A stretch of 64,000 nucleotides of DNA, from assembly GCA_946902985.2 (NCBI GenBank), contig OX336388.2:118831894-118895893 (forward strand). The letters run 5' to 3'. Position 1 is the first letter of the stretch. Every line of letters starts with the position of its first letter. A program made the position numbers and the translations under genes. Below the pieces are notes generated by a model. It was not told the DNA's origin. It searched no databases and worked only from the letters and a program-made list of their open reading frames with translations. Origin of the DNA: Meconema thalassinum. Its lineage: Eukaryota; Arthropoda; Insecta; Orthoptera; Tettigoniidae. Positions 1 to 11,515 of the stretch are shown piece by piece.

Positions 1-2481
1 GTTTCCCCTAGCCCCCTTCGGGCAAGGACCGAAGATATCGCAAGCCATTAGCTCTCTCGGCCTTTCTGGAATAATGGCTCGAGGTCTCTCTTTTGATAAC
101 GCCGACGGGTGTTTCCCTCGTTGGCACTCCTGGCATGATCTGATAATGGCTGCTATAGTGCCCCGCATCTTGGTCCAGGTGAATGTCTCCAATAACGTTC
201 TGAACGTTTTGTCGACACCCCCATGGCCAATGGTGCAGTGAGCTAACCACACCAACCCATTTATCAGTTTAGGAGGGACTACAATTCTAATTTTCGTCCT
301 CTCTCGGTCAATGTATTTACAAACGACGTCATCACACACCAGGAATTTCTCAGATCGCTTCCTAGTCTGCTCGTAGTCAAGATCGGTATGGTCCATTGCA
401 CCTCTCAAAAACCTGTACATATGTCTAGTTGGGGTGTGTCTCTTCTGTGACACCGCTATCTTCTTTAGCTTCTCCAGGGTGAGTTCGTGTTCCCTCTCCA
501 ACTCTACAGTGTTAATCTCGATCTTACTAACTGGATTTCTTGAGAGTGCATCCACGAGCAGATTATCCTTTCCAGGCTGATGCACGATGGTGGCATTGAA
601 CTGCTGGAGAAACAATGTCCACCTCGTCAATCTATCACTGGAAAGTTCAGTTTGCATCATAAACTGAAGCGCTCTATGATCCGTGATAATGACCACTCGA
701 TGTCCTATCAGAAGTTTCTTCCACTTTTGAAGAGCAGATATGAATGCCAAAGCTTCGAGCTCAGAGGTGAAATAATTCTTTTCGTGTTCCTGCAGCTTTC
801 TGCTGTAGAAGTCCAAGTAGTGCTTCCTCCCCTCCTCATCCTTTTGATAGAGGACAGCACTAATACCAATTTTTGAAGCATCAGACTCGATGTAAAATAT
901 CCGATCAAACTCAGGATATTCCAGCTAAACACAATTTTGGAGCATGAGCTTGGCCTCTTCAAATGCCCTATTCGTATCCTCTGTCCATTTCCATTTATTA
1001 TTTTTCTTTAATGCCTCATACAAAGGGGCCATACTAGTTGAGTATCCCGGACAGTGGCTACTCAAGAACTGGCACATACCCAGAAACTCACGGAGCTGCT
1101 TTACTTTTGCGGGACGAGGGAATCTTGAAATGGCGTCAATCTTCTTCAAGTTTGGGTGATACCCAAACTGATCAATAGTATGGCCTAGGAACTTGATAGA
1201 TTCATGCATGAATTGACACTTATGCATGTTGACCTTAATATTGGCCTCTCTTAAATTCTCGAATAGCTGTTTCAAGTGCACAAGATGTTCTTGGACATTA
1301 GTTGAAGAAATTATCAAGTCATCGATATAGCAAATAACGTTACGTTTCACGCTTTCCGTTAATTTGCTATCTAGAGCTCTGATCAAGGCCGGACCGCTAT
1401 TCACCATTCCAAAAGGAAGGCGACAGAAAACATACGTGGTCTGATCGAATAAGAATCCGGTGTATTGCCGGCTATCTTCCTCCAGCTCTACTTGATAGAA
1501 GGAAGCGGTTAGGTCTAGGACGCTGAAACATGCTTTACCTTTGAACTTTTTTCAAAAGTTCTCTAATTTTTGGTGGACGGTCAGTTTCTAACATAATTCT
1601 CGTGTTGATCTTCCTGGCGTCTAAACAAAGCCTCAGTTGTCCGTTCGCTTTCTTTACCACAGTTATCGGATTCAAATACGAACAAGCCTGTTTTTTATTA
1701 TACCATCTCTCTCCATTTTATCTATGATCTCCTTGACCTCATCATGGTATTTTTCTGGGATAGGATAAAGCTTGGCTTGGTAAGGGGATTCATCTATTAG
1801 CCTAATCTGGTACTTGAAGTCTCTAATCAAGCCAGGTTTATCACCGAAGATGTCCGCAAATTGACAAATCAAGTCGTCAAATTCTTCTTTCACGTTTTTA
1901 AATCCCTCGGCTTTCAAGGTATATTGTTCCCTCACTTGCTCAGTTTCTTCAACTACGTGATCCAGGATTTCCATTCTAGGGATATCTCTATTAATTTCGT
2001 TTCCATCCATTTCTTCCATCACTACATCCTCTGTACTTTCTTCCTTGAATCTTATTATTCCTTTGTCCATGTCGATGATTGCCCTAGCTTGTGTAATAAA
2101 ATCGATCCCTAGTATGACGTCAAAATTAATATTCTTAACGACTATGAAAATATGTTCGTAACTTCTCTGATTGATCCAGAATTTCATTAGAATCTGCACT
2201 TTGCATTTCATAGTTTTATCCTTAAATATCCCACGAATTTTTGTTGGAGATGCTGGAAGAATGGTAAATTGGTTTTCTGGTTTCAATCTCTCAAAACAGT
2301 CCTCGTCAACTATTGAGATCATAGCACCTGTGTCCATCAAAGCTTTACAATGTTGTAGACCAATTAGTATATCAATAACGGGAAGTTCAACTACCCTTCC
2401 TCTTGGTTTCGTTTCTGGTTCAAATAGAACCAGTAGCTTCAAATATTTCAAAAATCGTGATAACAGAGGAATGCGTGGCAA
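1..2481 (-). pseudogene. pol: gypsy pol: protease, RT, RNase H, partial integrase
   Basis: The aspartic protease shows an LMDTGA active site near 2334. RT begins near 1760 and has the YIDDL catalytic box near 1329-1315. RNase H lies at about 920-560 (ITDHRA and DALSRN motifs), followed by a histidine/cysteine zinc-binding integrase region at about 250-100 (AHCTIGHGGVDKTFR). All domains sit in one frame except 1692-1546: one A is missing in a run near 1692 and an extra A in a run near 1546 restores the frame. A TAG near 922 separates RT from RNase H. Pol lies in the -1 frame relative to gag, as expected for Gag-Pol frameshifting. The integrase catalytic core is outside the window. As written the gene is broken, but homopolymer assembly error could explain two of the three lesions. 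Confidence 0.85.
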
Positions 2482-2483
2482 CG

Positions 2484-5090
2484 TCAGTCATTAATTTCGC
2501 CCGGAAATTGGCGTTTTTTTTCTAGATCCGGAGCTCTTTCTGAACTCCGACCTTCTCTGCTAGTGCTGGGTCGTGACTTATCTGGATTTTCATCCTTTCT
2601 TTCCTTCGATTTTCTTCGTCCAACCTCCGTGGACTTATCTCGCCCTCTCTTGAGCATCTCCTGTTGCACTTTCTTATCGGATGCCTCCGTCCGATAATTG
2701 TTGTATCTTGAGTACCCTTGATTTTGTCTCTTATCTCTGTTGTCACGGGTATCCCTATCATTCCTATTATATCTGTTATCTCGATTATTTTGATCATATC
2801 TGTAATTCCTGTTATAAGGCGTTTCTCGATGATCATTCCGGTTTCGATCATTATCTCTTCGATAGAAATTTCTCTCCTCGTAGCGACGTTGCCATGGCCT
2901 CTCCTGGGCGTCCCTACGTTGGTTTTCCCATCTCCTCTCTTCCTGATGGGTATTTCTAATAGGACCCATTCTATCATCTCTTCTTTGCCCAAAACGATCC
3001 GTCTGCTGTGTACGGTTCATCATTACCGCGTTTACAACTTTCGATTCCTGCCTGGCATTTTTGACTATGGTAGGTTGCGTCATCATACTCATATGATCTA
3101 ATCGACATAACAAGTCATCTAACGACGTTAAAGACGATACTCCGGAAGAAATAATTGATCTCCTTACTTCCGCAGGCAATTGACGTGAGATAGCTTCAAG
3201 GAGTTCTTCCTGGGTTAACGGCGGCTGGAGAAAACGGAGTTTTGCTAACTGACACGCAAAGTACTCAGCATAGCTGGTTGGTCCTGTACTGGAGTACTTG
3301 CGTGAATAGACTTCCGATCTCACATTTTGTTGGACCTCGATCGACCAAAATCTTTGTATGAAGGCCTCCGAAAACTGTTCAAAATTGTCAAATGTGTAAC
3401 GAAAAGCCCTGAACCATTGTAACGGAGCATCGGTAAGAAACCTTTCCACCATACGTAGCTCACGCTCACGTGGCACATGTGACTCCAAAAAGTAATCTCT
3501 TAATGCCCTTACAAATTCGATTGGTGTCATTCCATCCAAGTTGCTAAACTTCCTAGGTTTGTCATCAAAGTTTCTTATTATGGTTACATTCAGTGTCCTT
3601 TCCAATGATTTCGAAGTATAATCATCCACGCCTACGTTGGGGTTCGGAGAACTAAAAGTTTCCCTGCTTGTTCGAATGGGACTCAGATGTTCCATTTGAC
3701 TGAGCCGAACGTTGGGTTCGTTGTTGGGAGATTCCTGCATCATCCTTTCCCTACCATCAGGTACTATCACTTCAGGTTGTTCAACTACAACTCTAAAATC
3801 GGACTGTAAAAGTGATCGCAATTGATCTTTTAGCGTATCTAAATTGATATGCCCCTCTAGATTAATTTGCTCGAGACCCTTTCTAATTTCATTAATCTCG
3901 GAAGTTTTCTTCTCCCTGACCTCATTTAACTCTATCTTACTTTGGTCGACTTTAGTTTCAACACTGTTAATACGTTTCTCTAAATCGGATATGTTATTAA
4001 CCTGTGTATTTTGAATTCCATCCATTCTTTTGCTTAGATCTTCCCTAACATTTATTATGTCTTTGCTATTAGTTGCAAGACCAGTGGCAAGTTTAGATTC
4101 TAACTTAGATTTCTCAACTTTAAAACATTCCTCATTAATTTTCATGATATCTTTACGAAATGTTACAATATTATCTCTTATGATCCCTTTCAAATCGATG
4201 TCAAAATCATCCCTGAGAAGTTTCGTATGATCAGTGACTTGAGCTCGGAGTGTCCCCATTTCACATTTCAACTGCTCCAGGCTATTCTGGGTCTGATTAG
4301 TGTCATGGGAAAACTGTAGCTGAAGTGCTTCTAAATTTTTTTTACTGAGCTTCACACTTTTTTCAAAGTCTAGTCTAATCTCAACTTGAAACTCTTTATT
4401 AGATTTTTCTAGCTCCATTAACTTAACCTCCGTCTGATTTTGACTAGATTCGATTTTTCGGACCTCTAGCTCCATTTTATTTTGACTGGATTCTATTAAT
4501 CCCACATCTGTTCTTAAATCATTGATTTGGGATTGCATAATCCTTACATTAGAGTTTACATCCTTTACTGTTTCCTCAATTCCCCTTTGACTAGTCTGAA
4601 CATTGTTAAGATCTGTTTGCATTGAAGTTTGACAAGTTTGGATATTGTTAAGATCTGTTTGCATTGAAGTTTGACTATTTTGCATTGATGTTTGACTAGT
4701 TTGCATTGATGTTTGACTAGTTTGGATTCTTTCTTGGGCAACCTGTACCAAGCCAACATTAGCCCGTAGTGTACTGATATCTAGTTGTGTTTTTCTATTA
4801 TCGTCCTGGATATCTTCGATATTAGATTCTACACTGGTAACCTTCTTTTCTACCCTTTTAGAACTGTCATTGATAGCCTTCAAGGAGGATTGCATAGTAT
4901 CAATTTCCCCCCTGATACCTTCAGCAACTGCACCCTGATTTTGAATAACAGTTTCAGACATATGGTCTAATGCAGATTTAGTTTGGACCTTAATATTTTC
5001 TATGTCCTGATTCAAATTGTCCATTTTATGTTGAATAATTTCAAACATCTTCTTAACGTCACCAACAGTCACCATATTACCTTCAGACAT
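2484..5090 (-). CDS. gag: gypsy Gag polyprotein, 868 aa
   Basis: This is an open frame with an ATG start (MSEGNMVTVGDVKKMF). The N-terminal ~430 residues are a long predicted coiled coil rich in Q, S, N and K. It includes a degenerate tandem block of TSMQTSQ-type heptads at about residues 105-180. A Retrotrans_gag capsid-like domain follows (about residues 510-660, with PLQWFRAFRY and FSEAFIQRFW). The C-terminal ~150 residues are very rich in Arg, Asp and Asn and have no CCHC zinc knuckle, so RNA binding probably relies on the basic tail. The length is large for an insect gypsy Gag because of the coiled coil. It would build the virus-like particle in the cytoplasm. The frame is intact and ends immediately before the pol frame. 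Confidence 0.85.
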   Translation of the reverse strand: MSEGNMVTVGDVKKMFEIIQHKMDNLNQDIENIKVQTKSALDHMSETVIQNQGAVAEGIRGEIDTMQSSLKAINDSSKRVEKKVTSVESNIEDIQDDNRKTQLDISTLRANVGLVQVAQERIQTSQTSMQTSQTSMQNSQTSMQTDLNNIQTCQTSMQTDLNNVQTSQRGIEETVKDVNSNVRIMQSQINDLRTDVGLIESSQNKMELEVRKIESSQNQTEVKLMELEKSNKEFQVEIRLDFEKSVKLSKKNLEALQLQFSHDTNQTQNSLEQLKCEMGTLRAQVTDHTKLLRDDFDIDLKGIIRDNIVTFRKDIMKINEECFKVEKSKLESKLATGLATNSKDIINVREDLSKRMDGIQNTQVNNISDLEKRINSVETKVDQSKIELNEVREKKTSEINEIRKGLEQINLEGHINLDTLKDQLRSLLQSDFRVVVEQPEVIVPDGRERMMQESPNNEPNVRLSQMEHLSPIRTSRETFSSPNPNVGVDDYTSKSLERTLNVTIIRNFDDKPRKFSNLDGMTPIEFVRALRDYFLESHVPRERELRMVERFLTDAPLQWFRAFRYTFDNFEQFSEAFIQRFWSIEVQQNVRSEVYSRKYSSTGPTSYAEYFACQLAKLRFLQPPLTQEELLEAISRQLPAEVRRSIISSGVSSLTSLDDLLCRLDHMSMMTQPTIVKNARQESKVVNAVMMNRTQQTDRFGQRRDDRMGPIRNTHQEERRWENQRRDAQERPWQRRYEERNFYRRDNDRNRNDHRETPYNRNYRYDQNNRDNRYNRNDRDTRDNRDKRQNQGYSRYNNYRTEASDKKVQQEMLKRGRDKSTEVGRRKSKERKDENPDKSRPSTSREGRSSERAPDLEKKRQFPGEIND

Positions 5091-5700
5091 GCTTCACTAC
5101 ACTTCACAAGAAATAAGAATACCACACCAACAAAGCACAGCGAGAACATCTACAAACAACCACCATTTACCATACATGCTCATTCTTATTGTCTGGCATT
5201 ACCTTAAAATAAGCTTATGTCTAAACACCAAGTGCCCCATTTGATTTGGGATCGACCATATACAAGTGCGTGTTGGTTTATATCGGTGAAGGTCTATGAT
5301 TCTACCATTACTTAAATTTTAAATTTACTACAAATATTTCTATTTTTAATGATGTCAGCAATGATCATCAGCCGGAAACAAGTAGCCCAAATTATTAACA
5401 GAGCGTGTGGTTGCAATACCACTTGTAATTCAAGTAGCTCGAGTATCCTCGTAATTGCTTTGTTCCATAGGAATTCCAATAGTTCGTGCCAAAATATTGG
5501 TTCACCATTATTTTATCGCCTTGATTCATAGTCACACAAGAAACACGGTGTTCCAATTCGCGATCTGTGTTACATGATCATAAAACTAATTTCCACTTTG
5601 TACTTTCAGTTTCAATTTTGGCGGAATTATGGCATTCAACTCCCTGGTATTCGCTCTGGTATTCCAGTTTTTCGAAGCCCCTGAGCTGGGCGCCACCTAA
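5091..5700 (-). other. gypsy 5' leader with primer-binding site
   Basis: This is the non-coding stretch between gag and the LTR. On the minus strand, about five bases after the LTR edge (+ 5695-5676), it reads TGGCGCCCAGCTCAG. The first nine bases match the usual primer-binding site for tRNA-Lys. That site, next to a TGTACC edge at 5701, is the reason for placing the inner LTR boundary there. No open frame of note is present. Confidence 0.55.
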
Positions 5701-7968
5701 TGTACCCTTTTACCTACCAATACCTGTTGAATCCCTGGATAGCAGCTGGATCGTAGAACCTGAAAATTCCCCGGCTCTAAAGACCCCCCAAGTTCTACCA
5801 ACAGACACAGGGATAATAGGGCCACTCGAATACCTAACAGGATGTATTAAGACTGACCAAGGCTCAGAGAAAGAAAAGACTAGCTCAAAACACAAGAATT
5901 CTTCAAGAGGAAGAAATAATCTCAAAGGTGTGGTAAACCCTAAAATACCTAGCGATGGCCCCCTTAATACACCCTTCCACACCTCTATAAAGCATCACGC
6001 AATAATTAAAACCAAGTAATAAAGTAGTTTATTGCAAGAATAAACAAGACAGAGAAAAGTATCAATTTTGTCGATACCACGACCAATCAAAAAAATCTCA
6101 TTGATAATACTGGATTGTCTTTCAAAAAAATTACCCATTATCCCAACTAACTTTTAGTTGATTAAAATATAAGGCATATTAATAATAATAATGATCAATC
6201 CCATAGGATAAGCATTTACAAAAGAAAAATATTATAAGACTTGAATACATTAAATTCATTTCGGTTCCTTAACTGAAATAACATCTTATACAAAAATATC
6301 CTGATTAAAACTAATAATCCTACACGACATCTTCAGTAACATTATATGTTCTTGTTATTAAACGAAGAAATTCATATGGCCTAATTACAGAATATAATTT
6401 ACACAAAATTCCAGAATAATTTCAATTATTCTCTTCCCACTGACTTAATGTCACGACATTCATTTCTGCTTAAAATTGTTTCATTTCTAGTTTTAGGGTA
6501 TTTCTGCCGAACAGTTAAGTTAAGCAAAAATTAATCATAGATCCAGCATTAAATAGTTATCGGTTTCCTTGTTAAACATACATCCTATGGCAAAATCGTT
6601 ATATTAATTTTACTGGAAATATAGAACCGGATATCCACTCAAGATTCTCAATAATACTGCTCAGAAAAATATTAATCTTCACACAGGCATTTTCACGATA
6701 ACAGCAATAAAGTCATCTATGACCAAATATTAACCATACTAGGTTAAAAACAACACCTCTCTGGGTTAAAACCCCATTCAATCTAATCCTGATTGGCACA
6801 CCTGGCTCAATCCTCAACAAGAAAAATTTGCTTTACAAAGCACTGTATCAATATACTTAAACACAAAGGCAATATTCATAATACATGCCTCTCTAAAGTC
6901 AAACATGCACCTATAATAGGAGCCTTACTGTTATAAATCCACAATTATGAAAATCAGCTGTTTATAGTAAAATCCTGAACTCATGTGCAAAAAAAAAAAA
7001 TATGATTCTGTAACAGATTACCAACAAAGGCCAGTGGATTCCAGAAATACTCCACCTATCTTTAAAAACGTGCCTTACATTGATGTATTACATTATCCAT
7101 AATTCTTAAACGCATGCCATAGTAAGTCGTCCCTGGGATTATCCTCGCAAATTTGGATGTCGTTCACATACCCTCTTAATAGAGAAAAACTATTGCACCA
7201 AAGGCAATGATATCAATTTAATCCAGTGTTAACTTCATAAGAAAAGAAAAGTATAACACTCCCCAACCACACAAACTGAGGTTGTAAAAGCGATTTATAA
7301 AAAATAAATTCAATCTCAAAATAAGATCTTCCCTGAATTTCCCGAACGCGAAAATGTCGATGGATTAGTCCTACAGCATGGATCTAGGTTAGCAACAAAG
7401 GCTAAGCGACTAATGACCCATTAGGCAATCCATTTCGAAAATCACGCTCAGAAAATACAAGTTAAATCTGTTAATAAACTGCAGAAAAAAATAGTCAAAG
7501 GACTCGAAGTAACATTCAGAATAACAGGATCCGAAAACTTCCTAATATCGTAATAAGAATACGGAAAGGAAAATTCTCCTCAAAGAATACGATGATCCAC
7601 GCGAAAGTGCTTAAAGAACAATACACTAGAATATGAAAAGCTCAATCAGAGTTCCCAAAAGAAAATTGTGTTACTAAAATGTTCTTACACAGAAAAAAAC
7701 TGTAGATATTCTTCCTACATTTATTTCTCGACAAATAAGAATGAGCATATCAGTTTAAATACTGTAAAATACTACTGAAATTTTTAATTTATCCATCAAA
7801 ATACACAAAGGATGCACTCATTTTTATGAGTCAAAATCCTGGCATCATAGAAGGTCAGCTTCGAAAAAAAAACATCGAACCTGCACTTTCTACTCAACCA
7901 TTTAATCTACAAAATCAAACATGGCAAAGTGTGGTAGTTCAAAATGTCCACGCTACGCTACTGTAACA
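5701..7968 (-). repeat. Candidate 5' LTR of the gypsy element
   Basis: The inner edge (5701) is fixed by the adjacent primer-binding-like site. On the minus strand the block would run from TGTTACAG at 7968 to GGGTACA at 5701, i.e. a TG...CA LTR of 2268 bp. An AATAAA polyadenylation-like signal followed by T/G-rich sequence lies at about 6040-5960, plausible for the R region. The sequence is AT-rich and has no coding potential. The outer edge is a guess from the TGTTAC motif, because the second LTR and the target duplication lie outside the window. A much shorter LTR is possible. Confidence 0.4.
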
Positions 7969-9233
7969 AGTTGAAGTGATCTGTACCTTTGGCGAATCTA
8001 GATGAGGAAAAAAAGGATATCGTTGGCCATACTAAGCTCCAGACCAACAGAACACATGCTGGACTCCAACTGGGTTTCCAGAGAACGAACCAAAGTCCTC
8101 CTAGGCTCGAACAACACCCGGTCGGTCGAAATAGTCCCAACATATCCTGGCGATATCTTCCCACACATATTCGAATACCGATGGACGGACCGCACACAGT
8201 TTATCAACTCGTCACGAAGCGAGGGTGAACTCGAACAGCCGCTAAATAGTTCCAATATATGAACGCGAATGTGAGCAAGTTCACAAGGGTCCACGCGGCC
8301 CCTTGCATCACGAGAGTCGCTTGCACACTTCATGCTAAATGAAAGTTGCTGCCAACATGTCCCCGCTACACCTTGCTAATGCAGTATTCTTATATCAATC
8401 TAGCCTACCATCGTAATGGATATAAGCTTCATAGTGTTCCTTCCCTCTGACACCTTGCTTGAGAATGTGCTTTTTTTCAAAGAAGTATAGCCACTGTGAA
8501 GAGTCTGAATCAAGTCTAGGCTGCATTTCCACGAAGGTTTATATGCAGAGTTTTATGACACATTACGGCCGAGCTGGCGGTCGGGATTATGAAAGTATTC
8601 TTCCGCATGGCTCGTTAGTTGCTGTAGATACACGGTCGCAAAAATAAACTATTACATGTTTAAGACCATGTCTGAACCCTATTAAACACGTGTCTACTTC
8701 ACGTAGAATACTGAACGAACTAGCGTATACACTTCAGCACGGTCACACGTTTTTAAAACTTCCGTTAGCTGGCGACTTCACTTTCACTATTTCCAGGTTC
8801 AAACCTGTACGCTGTCGGTTTCTCTACTCATTGCTCTCTGCACGAGGTCGCCTTGGCCTCACATCCGCTCCCCCACTCCTTTATACGTCACGACTCGATA
8901 TGAAATATATCGCAGTCGAAACGTAATCAGCAGTGAGTTAACAGATCATCTTCTGTTCTTCATACTTTCTTAATAATAGCTTTCTGCCATGGAAATATAC
9001 ATATAGACGTATGTAACTGCTTACATATAGCGCTAAATATACTTTAATTTGTATTAATCACTCTCAGGTGAATCGATCGATATAGTGTTAGACACAGTCA
9101 ACATGGTTATTATCGACGACCTTCGGGTTTCTCGTCGGAAACACGAGCTCTGCCGATCTCTTTCTTGATAGCATGACTTTTGCTCGCTGTAGACCAGCTG
9201 TAATTATAGACTTCAGAGGCTAGTTAGAAAGTT
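7969..9233. other. No recognisable feature
   Basis: This is the flank of the gypsy element. Only short spurious frames occur and I recognise no domain, tRNA-like box or inverted repeat. At 9234 a CAGGGTGTTCCCAAAA motif next to TA resembles one end of a Tc1/mariner-type element, but no partner end was found. Confidence 0.3.
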
Positions 9234-9287
9234 ACAGGGTGTTCCCAAAATACTGTAACCATGTCTGTACTTAAGACCTTTATGAAT

Positions 9288-9700
9288 AATGGTGCAGTAC
9301 GAGGATTGGAACGGGGTCTACTCAGCCTCGGGTGGCCCAAATGAGTGGAGGAGGTTCGATTCACCCTCAGCCATCCTCGAAGTGGTTTTCCGTGGTTTCC
9401 CACTTCGTCTTCGGGCAAATGCCGGGATGGTACCTTCTTCAAGGCCACGGCCGCCTCCTTCCCTCTTCCTTGTCTATCCATCCTAACCATCCCTTCCCTT
9501 CCCTCATGAGGCCCCTGTTCGCTTTGCAGGTGAGGCCGCCTGGGCGAGGTGCCAATCCCACCTCACCAGTTGTATCCCTTCCGATTCGATGTTCCCAGCT
9601 CTAGGACACTGCCCGTAGAGGCGGTAGTGGTGAGATCCCTCACTGAGTCCGTGGGTTCCACCAACCTGGAGAGTAAACGACTAAGAAAAACAAAAAACAT
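9288..9700 (+). repeat. tRNA-headed SINE, Polyneoptera style
   Basis: An internal RNA polymerase III B-box-like sequence (GGTTCGATTCACCC, near 9353) is followed by the conserved middle block (GGTTTTCCGTGGTTTCCCA, then GGCAAATGCCGGGATGGTACC). After that come a C/T-rich stretch and a tail ending in an A-rich run near 9697. The same middle block recurs in the SINEs at 36161 and 43161, so it is a shared SINE core. No protein is encoded. The frame crossing its 3' end into 10091 is accidental. Confidence 0.6.
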
Positions 9701-9761
9701 GCAGATCGTGACTGCAAAAAGCTTAAAAGTTATATACGGTACTGCTTGGTTAAAAACAAAC

Positions 9762-9827
9762 ATGGCTGATGAGGAAAAGAGGAAGAGGAGCCGGGGAGTG
9801 AATTTTTCTTTAGATGAAATAAACGTA
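9762..9827 (+). pseudogene. Possible Harbinger Myb/SANT-like ORF, N-terminal scrap
   Basis: An ATG opens MADEEKRKRSRGVNFSLDEI, which resembles the start of the Myb/SANT DNA-binding protein that accompanies PIF/Harbinger transposases. It breaks off where a 31-bp direct repeat begins at 9828. A Harbinger transposase fragment lies on the opposite strand at 11465-14977, which fits the two-gene layout of these elements. The match is short, so this is tentative. Confidence 0.3.
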
Positions 9828-11422
9828 TGTGCTATACCGCAATGCACCACACGATATTACTCTGTGAGCTACCAGAAAGGGATTGACAGTTCTCGCCTCG
9901 CCATGTGGTCTGAGAACGAGGTTGCCAAACTGCTCGCTCCAACCGAGCGCGCGTGGGCAAATGAGTTCCTGCAGTACATTCGACTCGCTATAATATATTT
10001 AATATTCAGTGATAAGCTACAGAATTATTTAGAATCTAGAATAGTTGCTACAGATGTAGAATATACAATATATCCTTATTTTTTGCGATAATAGTAACGG
10101 CTTTAAGAAAACGCAGAGTTCGATAACTTACAATAATGTTAGCCTACATTTTTTCTGTGACAATCTACTGCTTCAGGCTTAAAAGAGGATGTTGCTCCTA
10201 TATTGCGAACGAAATAGTTAGGCCAGGTTTGCACTTAAACTCGAGAAATATTTATCCACATGCTTTCAACGTGTTTTTCTTACAGCTTATTAATTATCGT
10301 ATGTTCGAGTAGAAGGTCTCGGCATTTTATCAGCTCTCACTACCATTATTGCTATACGCACCAGTCATAACGCTGTCAGTTATCTTGTTAGTTTTCATTG
10401 TGGCATCATTAACATTCCTCAAGTCGGCTACTTAGCTTAACGTCTCAAGCTACGCCTTAACTTTGGAGAGAGGAATTTGTTACTCAAAGCAAAATCATGT
10501 TTAAGAAAACACACAAAAAGTGAACTGTCAGTTCAGAGATTTAAAAAAAGGAAACTTACCATTTGAAGGATAGCATCAAGGACCTTCACACTGGTAGCTA
10601 GATGATGGGTGACCCACTAAGACTGACATTACTGGAAATTCTCGTTGCAGGTGTATCCGTAGATTTATTTCCAACTAGTCATTTTAAACGAAGGTTCAGG
10701 TAGGTAGTTATTGGTGTTTGACACATTTATTTTGACTTTCCTCGAGCTGGAATCTCTCATTGCAGATCTTCACTACTGTATTCTTATTGCTGTTTAGGGC
10801 ATCAGAAGTTCTCTCGATAACTTTACTAAAAGGCACTAAAGGACCGCCGTTATCTCTCTCCTTCTCTAAATATTCCTGTAAAGTACATACCAATTCACGG
10901 GACTGACCTCGCAGAACGATTCCTCTCCCAGTGGTTTTCAGTTTACCCTTTCCCTTAGCCAACGTTCCCGCCTCCGACATAGCAAAATATAATAAGAAAA
11001 TAGACTGTAAATGTCAATGAAAACTGAATAAAGTCACAAATATAAGTTTCTAATTACTTTTAACTACTGCTGTACTACACAAACAATTATTAAAGCACTA
11101 TTATCACTAAAGCACCAACACGCGGTTAGAATAACAAGCGTTCACACTGTACAAGTCAGAGACACAGCTAACCATGCACTGACGCACGAGGGCTGTGATA
11201 TTGCAACGCAGAGAATTATGACATCAACTATGCGATCATGTATTGGTCAAGAGGCAGAGAGGTGATGACTGAGGTGAAACATCCGGCCAAATGTCAATCC
11301 TATTCAGGCAGCTCCCAGAGTTTACACATAAAAAAGAAATAAGAGGACTTAAGTTGTGACGTCTAGGTAGTCGTTTATTAAATTAACTACATGTGCTATA
11401 CCGTAATGCATCACACGATATT
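9828..11422 (+). repeat. 31-bp direct repeats bounding an unexplained 1.5-kb block
   Basis: The 31 bases at 9828-9858 and 11392-11422 (TGTGCTATACCG...ACGATATT) match with two C/T differences. The left copy truncates the Myb-like frame and the right copy lies just past the Harbinger exon's splice-donor-like GTAAGA. The block between them holds a transposase-like N terminus (10708-10980) and otherwise nothing I recognise. Either a small repeat inserted twice, or the repeats mark the ends of an inserted segment. Confidence 0.45.
10708..10980 (-). pseudogene. Transposase-like N-terminal fragment, 90 aa
   Basis: It starts at an ATG (MSEAGTLAKGKGKLK). It has a basic head followed by GQSRELVCTLQEYLEKERDN and SDALNSNKNTVVKIC, a pattern like the helix-turn-helix start of insect DDE-type transposases whose N termini carry an NGGPL..P motif. 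No catalytic domain follows. The coding similarity stops near 10750, possibly at a former exon end. Flanking DNA up to 11390 has no other recognisable feature. The family call is from memory of similar insect proteins. Confidence 0.35.
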
Positions 11423-11515
11423 GCACTTAAATAACATAATGTACATAGGCCTAGGCTATCTTACTTATCAGATGGGAATTCCAGGTTATATTCTGTCATC
11501 TGTAGAACATTCAAC

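Larger units (their letters stand above)
1..7968 (-). mobile_element. Ty3/gypsy LTR retrotransposon, cut by window start
   Basis: Reading right to left there is a candidate LTR (7968-5701), a leader with a tRNA-Lys-like primer-binding site, a long gag frame (5090-2484), then protease, reverse transcriptase, RNase H and the start of integrase (2481-1). That PR-RT-RH-IN order is diagnostic of Ty3/gypsy. The rest of integrase, any env and the 3' LTR lie beyond position 1. No env-like frame is visible in the part shown. The outer LTR edge at 7968 is the weakest part of the call because the partner LTR cannot be seen. The copy looks fairly young: pol carries only two single-base homopolymer indels that cancel each other, plus one in-frame TAG. 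Confidence 0.85.

Noticed and set aside
5567..6019. 150-codon plus-strand frame in the gypsy leader and LTR
   Set aside because: It is opposite in sense to the element, crosses the LTR edge, and has no recognisable domain.
9549..10091. 180-codon plus-strand frame as a novel gene
   Set aside because: It runs from a SINE tail through a Harbinger-like scrap into unrelated sequence. The composition changes at the joints.
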